A stretch of DNA of 41,559 nucleotides from a virus, in the IMG/VR virus record IMGVR_UViG_3300025889_000256, positions 1 to 41,559 of that record, one strand, 5' to 3'. The notes beneath the pieces were generated by a model that was given only the letters and a program-made list of their open reading frames with translations, was not told the origin of the DNA and did no database searches. A program made the position numbers and the translations under genes. This document shows, piece after piece, positions 26,828-33,765 of this stretch. Position 1 is the stretch's first letter; every line of letters starts with the position of its first letter.

Positions 26828-27282
26828 ACTTGTCTAGACTCAATTTGAATATTACTACGTCTTGTTAGGTGTGTAGAACATATGATTGATTGATTGTAAC
26901 CCACTCTTCCTGCTATAAGTTGAACTTCTTGGGTATTATCAATTTCAAAGAACGCATTGTCGTATCCTATGACATCACCAATTTCTGGATATACATGACG
27001 TTCTTGTAGTATTCTACGAACAAATCTGAATTCAACTTCTTGTGTGGAATCAATACCAAATCCACTATCAGTGATGACATCATTTCCTTTATAATCCACA
27101 AAGGCGGGCAATTCTACTCCATCATATGCGATTTTCTCTACAGATTCACCATAAATGTTTGTATTCACATAATTTAAATTAAGTTTATACAAAATTACGG
27201 GCGTATCTACGATTTCCGCACTTAATTCACGATTTACGTGTTGAAAAAATTCAAAATCACGGTTTCCTACGAACTTTGCCAT
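26824..27282 (-). CDS. 14: Neck protein gp14-like (152 aa, short form)
   Basis: This is probably the neck/head-closure partner of gp13. The best local match to T4 gp14 is RRILQERHVYPEIGDVIGYDNAFFEIDNTQEV (about residues 89-119), which parallels the T4 'PKEGDLIYFPMDNSLFEI' region. T4 gp14 is about 256 aa, so this is a shortened version lacking much of the periphery. An N-terminal NRDFEFFQHVNRELSAEIVD helix and a central beta segment precede it. It starts 1 nt after gp13 and overlaps gp15 by 4 nt. The assignment combines a modest motif with conserved gene order. Confidence 0.72.
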   Translation of the reverse strand: MAKFVGNRDFEFFQHVNRELSAEIVDTPVILYKLNLNYVNTNIYGESVEKIAYDGVELPAFVDYKGNDVITDSGFGIDSTQEVEFRFVRRILQERHVYPEIGDVIGYDNAFFEIDNTQEVQLIAGRVGYNQSIICSTHLTRRSNIQIESRQV

Positions 27283-27283
27283 A

Positions 27284-28447
27284 TTACTTTACATATATTG
27301 GAAGGGGAACCTTATTCATTATTGTTACTTGGTGTTCTACTGACTCTGCTTGCAGTTTCATTTGTTCGTGATAACCGGCTTTGGTCAATGTTTCTTGTAA
27401 TTCTTTGACCAACATTTCTTTTTCTTGTTGTGCTTCTCGTCTTAAGACCTCACCATCCATCTTAATATCACTATTTGGGATTGGCACTCTCTCATACTTG
27501 GAACGAATGGTTCCTAATAACTCTTTGGCAAGTGCTAATGTATATTTATAAATCCAGACCTTACCAATTGAGTTAATATTATTGTATGGTAGATGTTCTA
27601 ATGGAACATTTGACAAGTCACTCACAAATTGATTACGACTGCCTGATTGGATTAATGTTGCCGATTTCTCACTAGTAACATAATAATCAAAGTATAAGTT
27701 AAATGATGTTTGTGGAACGGGCGATAATCTTAAAATATTATTAGAGATAGTAAATGTGTGAATACTCTTTCTAATTTGGTCGTTAATTTCAATGGCTTGA
27801 ACTCTCAACATATCCTCATAAGCAGGCATCATAACAAATGTGATGGCCGGTGAGTATCCGTCAAACCCAAACTCTGCAAATAGATTGGTAATACCAAGTC
27901 CAGTAGCGGCAAATGGGTCGTAATATCTAGCAAGAGCAGGTGTTCCTTCGTGGTAAATTTTTCTAATTTCTAAACTTTCTCCACTTTCACTAACATCACC
28001 CCATAATGATTTAAGGTCATAGGTTGCAACATTACCAGTAGTTGTGATGTATCCTCTTTTTAATTCAACATCACCACCGGCAAGAGCTTCAGTTCCGTAG
28101 TCTTTTGCTAATTTTACGATTTGTGTTAGTGGAGCGCCAATTATATTCTTTTGTGTAATATCAGTAGATGTAGAACTTCCAAGAATATTATACATATAAT
28201 CTCTAGCTCTAAATTGATTTACCTGTTTTCCATATTCAATTGTAGCTTCTTCAAAACAAGCATAGATTTGTAGGTCTTGAAGTTCTACATCAAGAATTGG
28301 ATACCCCAATCTGGTAGCAACAAAGTTAGCTACTTTTGGTCCATCGGTCTGAAAGGTTGATTCCAAGTCAAAAATACCGAACGGAGTGAGTCCATTTGGA
28401 TTTGAGGGGTTACCATCGTAGGAAAAATATTCGGGTGTTGTTGCCAT
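27284..28447 (-). CDS. 13: Neck protein gp13
   Basis: The protein is 387 aa against 309 in T4. gp13 closes the filled head and forms the upper neck onto which the tail docks. The conserved N-terminal half includes PKVANFVATRLGYPILDVEL, CFEEATIEYGKQVNQF and ARDYMYNILG; the central region has MLRVQAIEINDQIRKSIHTF. The C-terminal half is helical and charged (KMDGEVLRREAQQEKEMLVK). Two TATTTAT boxes precede it, the nearer one 28 nt from the ATG, in a divergent intergenic region shared with the plus-strand nuclease. Together with gp14 and gp15 it forms a tightly packed neck/tail-completion operon. Confidence 0.85.
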   Translation of the reverse strand: MATTPEYFSYDGNPSNPNGLTPFGIFDLESTFQTDGPKVANFVATRLGYPILDVELQDLQIYACFEEATIEYGKQVNQFRARDYMYNILGSSTSTDITQKNIIGAPLTQIVKLAKDYGTEALAGGDVELKRGYITTTGNVATYDLKSLWGDVSESGESLEIRKIYHEGTPALARYYDPFAATGLGITNLFAEFGFDGYSPAITFVMMPAYEDMLRVQAIEINDQIRKSIHTFTISNNILRLSPVPQTSFNLYFDYYVTSEKSATLIQSGSRNQFVSDLSNVPLEHLPYNNINSIGKVWIYKYTLALAKELLGTIRSKYERVPIPNSDIKMDGEVLRREAQQEKEMLVKELQETLTKAGYHEQMKLQAESVEHQVTIMNKVPLPIYVK

Positions 28448-28475
28448 TAATATTCTCAGTAGAGTTTATCCTGAA

Positions 28476-28483
28476 TATAAATA
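28476..28483 (-). promoter_or_regulatory. Putative late promoter box TATTTATA before gp13
   Basis: The sense strand reads TACTATTTATATTCAGG, 28 nt before the ATG at 28447. A second copy ending in C (TATTTATC) lies at 28489-28496, making a tandem pair. Confidence 0.65.
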
Positions 28484-28506
28484 GTAAAGATAAATAGTAG
28501 ACCACC

Positions 28507-28514
28507 TATTTATT
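28507..28514 (+). promoter_or_regulatory. Putative late promoter box TATTTATT for the plus-strand nuclease
   Basis: Plus-strand ACCTATTTATTAGTATAAT lies 27 nt before the ATG at 28542. This is the same box in the same orientation relative to its gene, although the gene faces the other way. A GGAG ribosome-binding site follows. Confidence 0.55.
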
Positions 28515-28541
28515 AGTATAATTTCAACCGGAGAATATATA

Positions 28542-28964
28542 ATGTATCAGTATCGTGCAACAATCATAAAGGTTATTGATGGAGATACTGTTGATGTTGA
28601 CCTAGATTTAGGTTTTGACGTTTGGTTAAGAAATCAACGCATTAGATTATATGGAATAGACACACCAGAAAGTAGAACCAGAGACGAAGAAGAAAAAAAG
28701 TTTGGTTTATTAGCAAAACATTTTGTAGAAGAACATTGTCCAGTAGGAGAAAAAATTATATTAAAAACTCACAAAGATGATGACCGTGGCAAATTTGGTC
28801 GTATTCTTGGTGAATTAATAGTTGCTAACGGTGAATTAAATCTTAACGAAATGATGATTCATAAACACCTAGCCGTTCGTTATTTTGGACAAAGTAAAGA
28901 TGATATCCAAGAAGAACATCTTAAGAATCGTCAAATTTTATTACAAGAAGGAATTATTCTTTAA
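28542..28964 (+). CDS. Staphylococcal-nuclease-like endonuclease (SNase fold, 140 aa)
   Basis: This is a Ca2+-dependent nuclease homologue. The whole OB-fold domain is present and all the canonical catalytic positions are kept: VIDGDTVDVDLDLG (Asp13, Asp15), RIRLYGIDTPES (Arg35, Asp40, Glu43) and GKFGRILGEL (Arg87). Arg35, Asp40, Glu43 and Arg87 even fall at the same numbers as in staphylococcal nuclease. There is no signal peptide, so it acts inside the cell or inside the virion. It is the only plus-strand gene in the window, sits divergently from gp13, and its stop overlaps the end of a minus-strand gene by 11 bp. It looks like an inserted cargo gene. Its role could be host or competitor nucleic acid degradation; that is inference. 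Confidence 0.93.
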   Translation: MYQYRATIIKVIDGDTVDVDLDLGFDVWLRNQRIRLYGIDTPESRTRDEEEKKFGLLAKHFVEEHCPVGEKIILKTHKDDDRGKFGRILGELIVANGELNLNEMMIHKHLAVRYFGQSKDDIQEEHLKNRQILLQEGIIL

Positions 28965-29454
28965 CAACGTGTGTGTGGTCATCAATAGTTTGAATTAATC
29001 TATCAATTAATCTGGAAACGGCTTCTGGTTTTTCGTCAGCCTTAAATACAACACGTATTTTAGCCATTCCATTGGAATCTTTACTAACGGTGCCTGAATC
29101 AATTTGTAAATTTTTGATAGTATGTTCTTTTATTTCTTCACCTTTTGCTTCTTTTTTTCTGAAAAGAGCTAGTAAACCCCGTTTTAATTTAGACGGTTCA
29201 TTGTCACCGATTGCTAGTTTGGTTTTAAATTCCATCTCCAATTCTGATAGACCGATTGATGAATGGTCTGCTAGAACAAATAATGGGACGACCATTTCAT
29301 TACCATTAATATTAAATGTGGTAGTGAATGGCGTCCCATTATTATCAAAATAACTAGATAAGTTATTAATGTGTTGTCTTTCTGATATTCCTTTTGCAAT
29401 CAACGCCGCTTCTTGAATACCGCCAAGTAATTCTTCTAAATTAAATTTTGCCAT
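28954..29454 (-). CDS. DUF2589-like protein B (166 aa)
   Basis: Residues 1-35 form a helix (NLEELLGGIQEAALIAKGI), followed by the family-like beta core EMVVPLFVLADHSSIGLSELEMEFK (about 53-77), a charged linker (KRGLLALFRKKEAKGEEI) and a C-terminal strand-helix KIRVVFKADEKPEAVSRLID. This matches the DUF2589 layout 'helix, VPL..L..... L.I.E..I.F, ... I.V.A....P....RL'. The 195-aa protein two genes upstream has the same plan. It starts by a TAATG overlap with the zinc-ribbon gene. Function is unknown; its neighbours suggest it is made late, together with the capsid and neck proteins. Confidence 0.75.
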   Translation of the reverse strand: MAKFNLEELLGGIQEAALIAKGISERQHINNLSSYFDNNGTPFTTTFNINGNEMVVPLFVLADHSSIGLSELEMEFKTKLAIGDNEPSKLKRGLLALFRKKEAKGEEIKEHTIKNLQIDSGTVSKDSNGMAKIRVVFKADEKPEAVSRLIDRLIQTIDDHTHVVKE

Positions 29455-29645
29455 TATCGTAACCCATATTTTTTCTTAATGTTGTCTATCTGATTAGAAA
29501 CTTTTATGTATTCTTTTTTCAATTCAGGATTTACATTAAAGCTCATAATAACTTTACAATGTGGACATTGTGATGTTGGATTTTTTACAATAAATTCTAA
29601 ATCCAATCCAATATCTGTACCACATGATAAACAAGGCATTGCCAT
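29454..29645 (-). CDS. Zinc-ribbon mini-protein (63 aa)
   Basis: Two CxxC knuckles, Cys5-Cys8 (PCLSCG) and Cys27-Cys30 (QCPHCK), lie 18 residues apart and should bind one zinc ion in a ribbon fold. The C-terminal half (NPELKKEYIKVSNQIDNIKKKYG) is a basic helix. Nothing marks an enzyme. It lies between two DUF2589-like genes, 28 nt after the first and overlapping the second by one base, so the three are probably made together. It may be a nucleic-acid- or protein-binding adaptor; the sequence does not decide. Confidence 0.78.
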   Translation of the reverse strand: MAMPCLSCGTDIGLDLEFIVKNPTSQCPHCKVIMSFNVNPELKKEYIKVSNQIDNIKKKYGLR

Positions 29646-29673
29646 ATTAATGTAACCCCTTTGTTAAATTATG

Positions 29674-30261
29674 TCAACTAACTGGTGTTGGAACTATTGC
29701 CGGTTCCATCATCATTTGCATCATATCACACAATTTCAACATCCCTTCTGTTGGTGGTAGTTGTTCTGCATGAACCTTGACATCGTATTTAGCAGAGTTG
29801 TCTGTGCTACGGGTGTTTTCTTTGTGTGTAGAAACTTTACCAGACATCTTAACCGAATACTTAGCTCCCCAGAATCCACCCGAAACTGAAGCGTCTACTT
29901 GCGTGGCGGTATCAACCGAACTCTTAGACATTTCAGAACTCTTAACTTCCATAGTAAACTGAATATCAGCTGATGTAATGGATAGAGCCGGAATTGGAAC
30001 CAGTGGTAAAAGCGGAACCATAGAATTGATTTGTTGTAATTCAAGTTCTTGTGTTTCGGGATTTTGAACGTATCTGTTTAATTGAACGTCAATTTTTCTA
30101 GCCGAACTCTTATCACCTTCTTTTGGTTCAAAAGCAACCTCTTGAATGTACTTCCAAGTAATATCATTTAATTGTGCTTGACCTTTAGCCATACCGACCA
30201 ATGGTTGTACAATCAAATCTTCAATAGGAAGTCCTGCAAACTGTTCTGCAACATTTGGCAT
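29674..30261 (-). CDS. DUF2589-like protein A (195 aa)
   Basis: I recognise the DUF2589 pattern: an N-terminal helical region (LPIEDLIVQPLVGMAKGQAQ), a core SMVPLLPLVPIPALSITSAD followed by IQFTMEV (about residues 80-106), a Ser/Thr/Lys-rich beta stretch, and a closing YDVKVHAEQLPPTEGMLKLC segment. No catalytic motif is seen. The family occurs in bacteria, often as adjacent paralogues, with no established function that I can name. Here it opens a three-gene cassette that has its own TATTTATA promoter box right behind the gp23 terminator, and a GGAG site. Confidence 0.78.
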   Translation of the reverse strand: MPNVAEQFAGLPIEDLIVQPLVGMAKGQAQLNDITWKYIQEVAFEPKEGDKSSARKIDVQLNRYVQNPETQELELQQINSMVPLLPLVPIPALSITSADIQFTMEVKSSEMSKSSVDTATQVDASVSGGFWGAKYSVKMSGKVSTHKENTRSTDNSAKYDVKVHAEQLPPTEGMLKLCDMMQMMMEPAIVPTPVS

Positions 30262-30285
30262 AACTATTCTCCGTTAATGTGTTTT

Positions 30286-30293
30286 TATAAATA
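30286..30293 (-). promoter_or_regulatory. Putative late promoter box TATTTATA before the DUF2589 cassette
   Basis: The sense strand reads AACCTATTTATAAAAACAC, 24 nt before the ATG at 30261 and just past the gp23 terminator. GGAG follows 8-11 nt before the start. Confidence 0.7.
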
Positions 30294-30317
30294 GGTTATA
30301 TAGTAGTTAAAAAAATC

Positions 30318-30341
30318 GGGGTGGGTCCGAAGACCCACCCC
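30318..30341 (-). terminator. Intrinsic terminator after gp23 with cUUCGg tetraloop
   Basis: A perfect 10-bp stem (GGGGTGGGTC/GACCCACCCC) closes, on the transcribed minus strand, a UUCG loop flanked by C and G, the most stable RNA tetraloop. A run of seven T follows (opposite 30309-30315). The other side also has five T, so it could work in both directions. Confidence 0.95.
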
Positions 30342-30375
30342 TCTTTTTATCCATCAACTTCAGATGTTATTGAGA

Positions 30376-31911
30376 TTAGATTAATTCTAGTCCGTCAATA
30401 ACGATCTTACCGAAGAACTCTGGACGGACAACCTTCTTAGCATATCTGGTCATCACGCCTCTTCTTGGTGTGAAGTTATCTGGGTCATACACTAGAGGTG
30501 TCATTAGGAGCGGAATGTATGGAGCATACACAGCACCTGTCTCTAGGAAGTTAGAACCACGGAATCCCATAAGGACAACGTTCTCTGTCATATATGGGTT
30601 CTTGTAGATCTGGAAGCGGTTCTGGAAGGAACCAACTTGTGTAACACCAGCGGCGAACTCCATCTTGTCACCGTTTGTTCCGGCCATGAAGCCTGGGATG
30701 GTTTCAAGAATTGTAGCAACTGTTGGGGAAACAACTGCGAAGTTAGCACCACCACGAAGAGTTAACTGATGAATCTTGTTTGAAACTCTTTGCATCTTCT
30801 GACCAAGAGTTTGGAACCATGTCATGTTGGTCCAAGCTGTTCCGGTCTGTTGTGCTGAGAAGGAAGATCCGTTCCAGACCTTACCAATTTCAGCTGACCA
30901 GTAGTCAGTTGTTGTTGCGTTGACAATTAACATATCAAGGATCTCAAGGTCAATTTCAAGAGAAATGTGATCACTTAACATTGCGGTCAATTCAGCCTCA
31001 GCATCAATACTGTGATAAGCATTAAGATCCTGAGCAAGTTCTGGTGACCAAACAGCCTTCAACTTACGAGTCTTGGCTGCAATTGTCTCACTACGTAGTT
31101 GGATGTTGATCTCTGGGATGTTGAGGTTTGTTGAACCATCTTGATCCTCGAAATCACCACGGTTTTCTTGAACTGGTTGTGTTGTGTACTCTACACCAGC
31201 TAAGGTAGAACCAAGTGGTGCGACGAATGTAACATTAGCACCATCTAACTTTGTGAATTGTGGTAGGTAACTAGTCATTCCTGAACCAGATGGAACCCAT
31301 GAACGAACAGCACTCAAATCTGGTCTTGTTAGACCGGCGTGTGCGAATGTAAATGTTCCAAATGTTGTTCCAGAAGCAGTTACTTCGAAATCCAAGTCGG
31401 TAGCAGAAGCGGTTCCTGCAGTAACAGTACTAATAGCAGCTGCATTACCAGTACTTGGGTTTGAAGAATATGCGAAACGACCAGCGCCGTAGAAACCACC
31501 AGCTGGAGCAGAACTACTTGTGGTGTCACCATAGATGGAATCTCCTGCGGAACGACCAGCTTGTGCTGTTCCGTACTGGAAGTCCATGAAGAAGACTAGA
31601 CCAGCTGGAAGATTCATTGGTTGAACTGAAACGAAGTTCTTGGAAGCAATTTGACCAAGAACCTTTCTTACTAATGGAAGAGCAACGCCAGCCCAGCTTT
31701 CAAGACCAGCGGTTGTTTGTGTTGCGGAAACTTCGTTAAGAAGTTGTCCTGCCTGATTCTCAAGAAGAACGGCCATACCGTTTCTCTCATGACCAGAAAG
31801 ACCCTCTAGAAGACCACTCTTTTCCCACTTATCGGCCAACTTACGAGCTTGTGAAGTTAGCTGTTGGTGAGCAGTAGCAGCTTCGTTTAGAAAACTTGTT
31901 ACATCACTCAT
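30376..31911 (-). CDS. 23: Major capsid protein gp23
   Basis: The length (511 aa) is close to T4 gp23 (521). It forms the hexameric shell. Diagnostic stretches are ASKNFVSVQPMNLPAGLVFF followed by DFQYGT (about residues 93-118), WSPELAQDLNAYHSIDAEAE, LTAMLSDHISLEIDLEILD and, near the end, RGVMTRYAKKVVRPEFFGKI. A processing site for gp21 is likely at Leu58-Asn59-Glu60 (LLNE|VSAT), close to the T4 cleavage after residue 65, which would remove the N-terminal 60 residues. No separate vertex protein (gp24) is seen in the window. It lies 28 nt after gp22 without an obvious promoter of its own. Confidence 0.97.
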   Translation of the reverse strand: MSDVTSFLNEAATAHQQLTSQARKLADKWEKSGLLEGLSGHERNGMAVLLENQAGQLLNEVSATQTTAGLESWAGVALPLVRKVLGQIASKNFVSVQPMNLPAGLVFFMDFQYGTAQAGRSAGDSIYGDTTSSSAPAGGFYGAGRFAYSSNPSTGNAAAISTVTAGTASATDLDFEVTASGTTFGTFTFAHAGLTRPDLSAVRSWVPSGSGMTSYLPQFTKLDGANVTFVAPLGSTLAGVEYTTQPVQENRGDFEDQDGSTNLNIPEINIQLRSETIAAKTRKLKAVWSPELAQDLNAYHSIDAEAELTAMLSDHISLEIDLEILDMLIVNATTTDYWSAEIGKVWNGSSFSAQQTGTAWTNMTWFQTLGQKMQRVSNKIHQLTLRGGANFAVVSPTVATILETIPGFMAGTNGDKMEFAAGVTQVGSFQNRFQIYKNPYMTENVVLMGFRGSNFLETGAVYAPYIPLLMTPLVYDPDNFTPRRGVMTRYAKKVVRPEFFGKIVIDGLELI

Positions 31912-31939
31912 GTTTCAATCTCCGAAATAAAATGTTAAA

Positions 31940-33052
31940 TTAAAGTACTTTGACACCAGCAAGCTGTTGCATTCTCTTACGGAATCCAGCATTGGTGTCT
32001 TCTGTGATAACTTCTTTTGTTGGAGCAGTAGAACCAACTACGCCAGATGCGATACTTTCAGTAACGACCTGTTGTGTTGAAACTTGCTTCCTAGTTGTCT
32101 TGCCAGGAATTGTTGCTTCACTTAGTGTAGCATAAAGCAACTTGACCTCACGAAGAGTGGTAGCAAGATCAAATGTCTCAACGACATGAATCTTCTGTTC
32201 TTTTGTGAGTTCTCTGTTCTTGAACAACTTGTTTGTAAAGAGCAACTTAGCATTAAGAAGATTGACTTCATTGAGCTTGCCACGAAGTATTTCTACAGCC
32301 TTACGATATTCGGCTAGCTCAGATTGTAGTCTTGCATTTTCCTCAGCCATTTCATCATTATCCTCTTCTTCATCGGACAATTCGGCTTCGATCTCGCGAA
32401 GAATTTCCTCAATATCAAGGTCATCTTCTTCGTCCTCTTCATCACCCATCTCTGACTCTTCTTCATCTTCTGATTCGTCGCCTAGATCTAGGTCTTCTTC
32501 ACCTTCACCACCCATATCCATATCTAGTTCATCCTCTTCTTCCTCTTCGGAAAGAGCGCCACCGGCAAGTTCTTCAACTTCGGCTTGTAGTTCGCGGATG
32601 ATAGCTTCTAGATCAAGGATACCTTCGTTGACTTCTTCTGCGTCCTCGTCAACTTGTTCTTCTTCTGGCATTAGTTGTGGTGTTTCACCTTCACCATTGC
32701 CAGACTCACCACCAGAACCAACACCAGAAGACTTACTGGATGCTGGAGATGGTGTCTTGTTGTCACTGCCACCGATTCCAGATGTAGCGTCATTGGCCAT
32801 CTCGTCTACAGGCTCACCATCGGCCTCGACTGACTCTCCGACTTCACCAAAACCATTAGCTTGTGCACCACGATGTGGGTTTGCAGCTTCTTCAACCTCA
32901 TCCACTTCCATAAGAGCTCTTGTCAACTCTTTCTTGATAGCGGGTGCGATTGACTCCTCAAGTTGTAGCTTTGCATTTGCGATAGCGGTTTCACGAACAC
33001 GCTCTGCATCAGCAATAGCTTCCTTAAGAAGATCATTAGTAATTCTAGCCAT
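31940..33052 (-). CDS. 22: Prohead scaffolding protein gp22
   Basis: This is the internal core protein of the prohead, degraded by gp21 during maturation. It is 370 aa, longer than T4 gp22 (269). The N-terminus (TNDLLKEAIADAERVRETAI) is helical. Residues ~60-130 form a low-complexity Gly/Ser/Pro region. Residues ~150-235 are an extreme acidic tract (EEEEEDELDMDMGG, DEEDEEDDLDIEEILREIEA). The C-terminal third (LNEVNLLNAKLLFTNKLF...KNRELTKEQK) is the part best conserved in scaffolds of this type. Many L/I-x-E triplets would be gp21 sites. It begins its own unit after a hairpin following bS21 and is co-transcribed with gp23. Confidence 0.9.
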   Translation of the reverse strand: MARITNDLLKEAIADAERVRETAIANAKLQLEESIAPAIKKELTRALMEVDEVEEAANPHRGAQANGFGEVGESVEADGEPVDEMANDATSGIGGSDNKTPSPASSKSSGVGSGGESGNGEGETPQLMPEEEQVDEDAEEVNEGILDLEAIIRELQAEVEELAGGALSEEEEEDELDMDMGGEGEEDLDLGDESEDEEESEMGDEEDEEDDLDIEEILREIEAELSDEEEDNDEMAEENARLQSELAEYRKAVEILRGKLNEVNLLNAKLLFTNKLFKNRELTKEQKIHVVETFDLATTLREVKLLYATLSEATIPGKTTRKQVSTQQVVTESIASGVVGSTAPTKEVITEDTNAGFRKRMQQLAGVKVL

Positions 33053-33069
33053 ATCGACCTCTCGTTACT

Positions 33070-33093
33070 TTAAAGATTATTCTGAATCTTTAA
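33070..33093 (-). other. Leader hairpin upstream of gp22
   Basis: A perfect 9-bp inverted repeat (TTAAAGATT/AATCTTTAA) with a 6-nt loop lies between the promoter box at 33101-33108 and the gp22 ATG. Its edge is about 17 nt from the start, just upstream of the AGAGG site. It could stabilise the mRNA or modulate translation; it is AT-rich and has no following T tract, so it is not a terminator. Confidence 0.55.
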
Positions 33094-33100
33094 TGGGGTA

Positions 33101-33108
33101 TATAAATG
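33101..33108 (-). promoter_or_regulatory. Putative late promoter box CATTTATA before gp22-gp23
   Basis: The sense strand reads TTTGCATTTATATACCCC, 48 nt before the ATG at 33052, after the bS21 hairpin. A second, partial box (TACTTATT) lies at 33143-33150, upstream of the hairpin. Confidence 0.5.
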
Positions 33109-33109
33109 C

Positions 33110-33133
33110 AAAAATATCACCTTAAAAAAGGTG
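33110..33133 (-). terminator. Weak intrinsic terminator after bS21
   Basis: A 6-bp stem CACCTT/AAGGTG (33118-33123 with 33128-33133) with a 4-nt loop is followed on the minus strand by ATATTTTTG. It is short and may be leaky, allowing read-through into gp22. Confidence 0.55.
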
Positions 33134-33170
33134 TAATCTTATAATAAGTAGTATTCAATTTGTGAAAAAC

Positions 33171-33392
33171 TTAATTATTATTGTATTTTTTTCGGTTTTG
33201 TTCTTTCCTATCATCACGAATACGACGGCGGATTGCCTCTTCCTTCTTTAACTTCTTTTTGACCGAAGGTTTCACATATTCGCGGCGGTCATAGATTTCT
33301 TGAATGATTCCCGCCTCTTTTACTTTTTTGTTAAAAATGCGGAGTGCTCTCTGAAGATCGGCCTCTGTGTTTCCTGTAACTTTTACGTACAT
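33171..33392 (-). CDS. rpsU: Ribosomal protein bS21 homologue (73 aa)
   Basis: This is a phage copy of the small-subunit protein that contacts the anti-Shine-Dalgarno end of 16S rRNA and assists initiation. The family core is intact: VKVTGNTEADLQRALRIFNK, then KVKEAGIIQEIYDRREYVKP (about residues 3-43), followed by a very basic helix (KKKLKKEEAIRRRIRDDRKE). The length matches bacterial bS21 (about 70 aa). An AAAGGA site precedes the ATG. It lies 11 nt after a virion-like gene and just upstream of scaffold and capsid genes, so it should be made late. Replacement of host bS21 to bias ribosomes toward phage mRNA is the likely purpose; that is inference from the family. Confidence 0.94.
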   Translation of the reverse strand: MYVKVTGNTEADLQRALRIFNKKVKEAGIIQEIYDRREYVKPSVKKKLKKEEAIRRRIRDDRKEQNRKKYNNN

Positions 33393-33403
33393 AACTTATT
33401 CCT

Positions 33404-33754
33404 TTACCAAGGTGGATTCATTTTTCCAGTTGTGGGTTTTAATTGATTGTATAATGAACTACTCAAATTTGTAATAATACTATCATATTGTTCCTGACCC
33501 ATAGATTCGGTTACCCAACCAAATACTTGGTCGTGTGTTAGACTGTCATATTCTGTAAAGGAAGCAGAATCCGCTGGTCCCAATCTTTGTGTTCCAATGT
33601 TTCTTGCACTCCAAGAACCACCATCACCAAGACTTGATGTAGCTTCTGTTATAGCACTTACTTGCCAGTGAACATTGTGTACGACATTTTGTAAACTTGC
33701 CGATTCATAGGTCACCTCTAGTGGACTAAACGTCCAAGTATATGTAATTGACAT
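33404..33754 (-). CDS. Small virion-associated-like protein (116 aa, DUF7936-like)
   Basis: The sequence follows a pattern I know from marine phage genomes: ITYTWTFSPLEV at the start, QNVVHNVHWQVSAITEAT (residues 22-39), a Gly/Ser-rich loop, then FTEYDSLTHDQVFGWVTESMGQEQYDSI and an ending in NPPW. That family is seen near structural genes and has no defined activity. I am fairly sure of the resemblance but not of the function. It follows the nucleotidyltransferase gene by 38 nt, an interval holding a 16-bp palindrome, and precedes bS21 by 11 nt. Confidence 0.7.
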   Translation of the reverse strand: MSITYTWTFSPLEVTYESASLQNVVHNVHWQVSAITEATSSLGDGGSWSARNIGTQRLGPADSASFTEYDSLTHDQVFGWVTESMGQEQYDSIITNLSSSLYNQLKPTTGKMNPPW

Positions 33755-33765
33755 AATTTTTCCTT

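Noticed and set aside
32205-33125. Plus-strand 306-codon Ser-rich open frame opposite gp22
   Set aside because: It is the antisense shadow of the acidic Glu/Asp tract of gp22 (GAA/GAC/GAT read backwards give Ser codons). It is low complexity and lacks a convincing ribosome-binding site.
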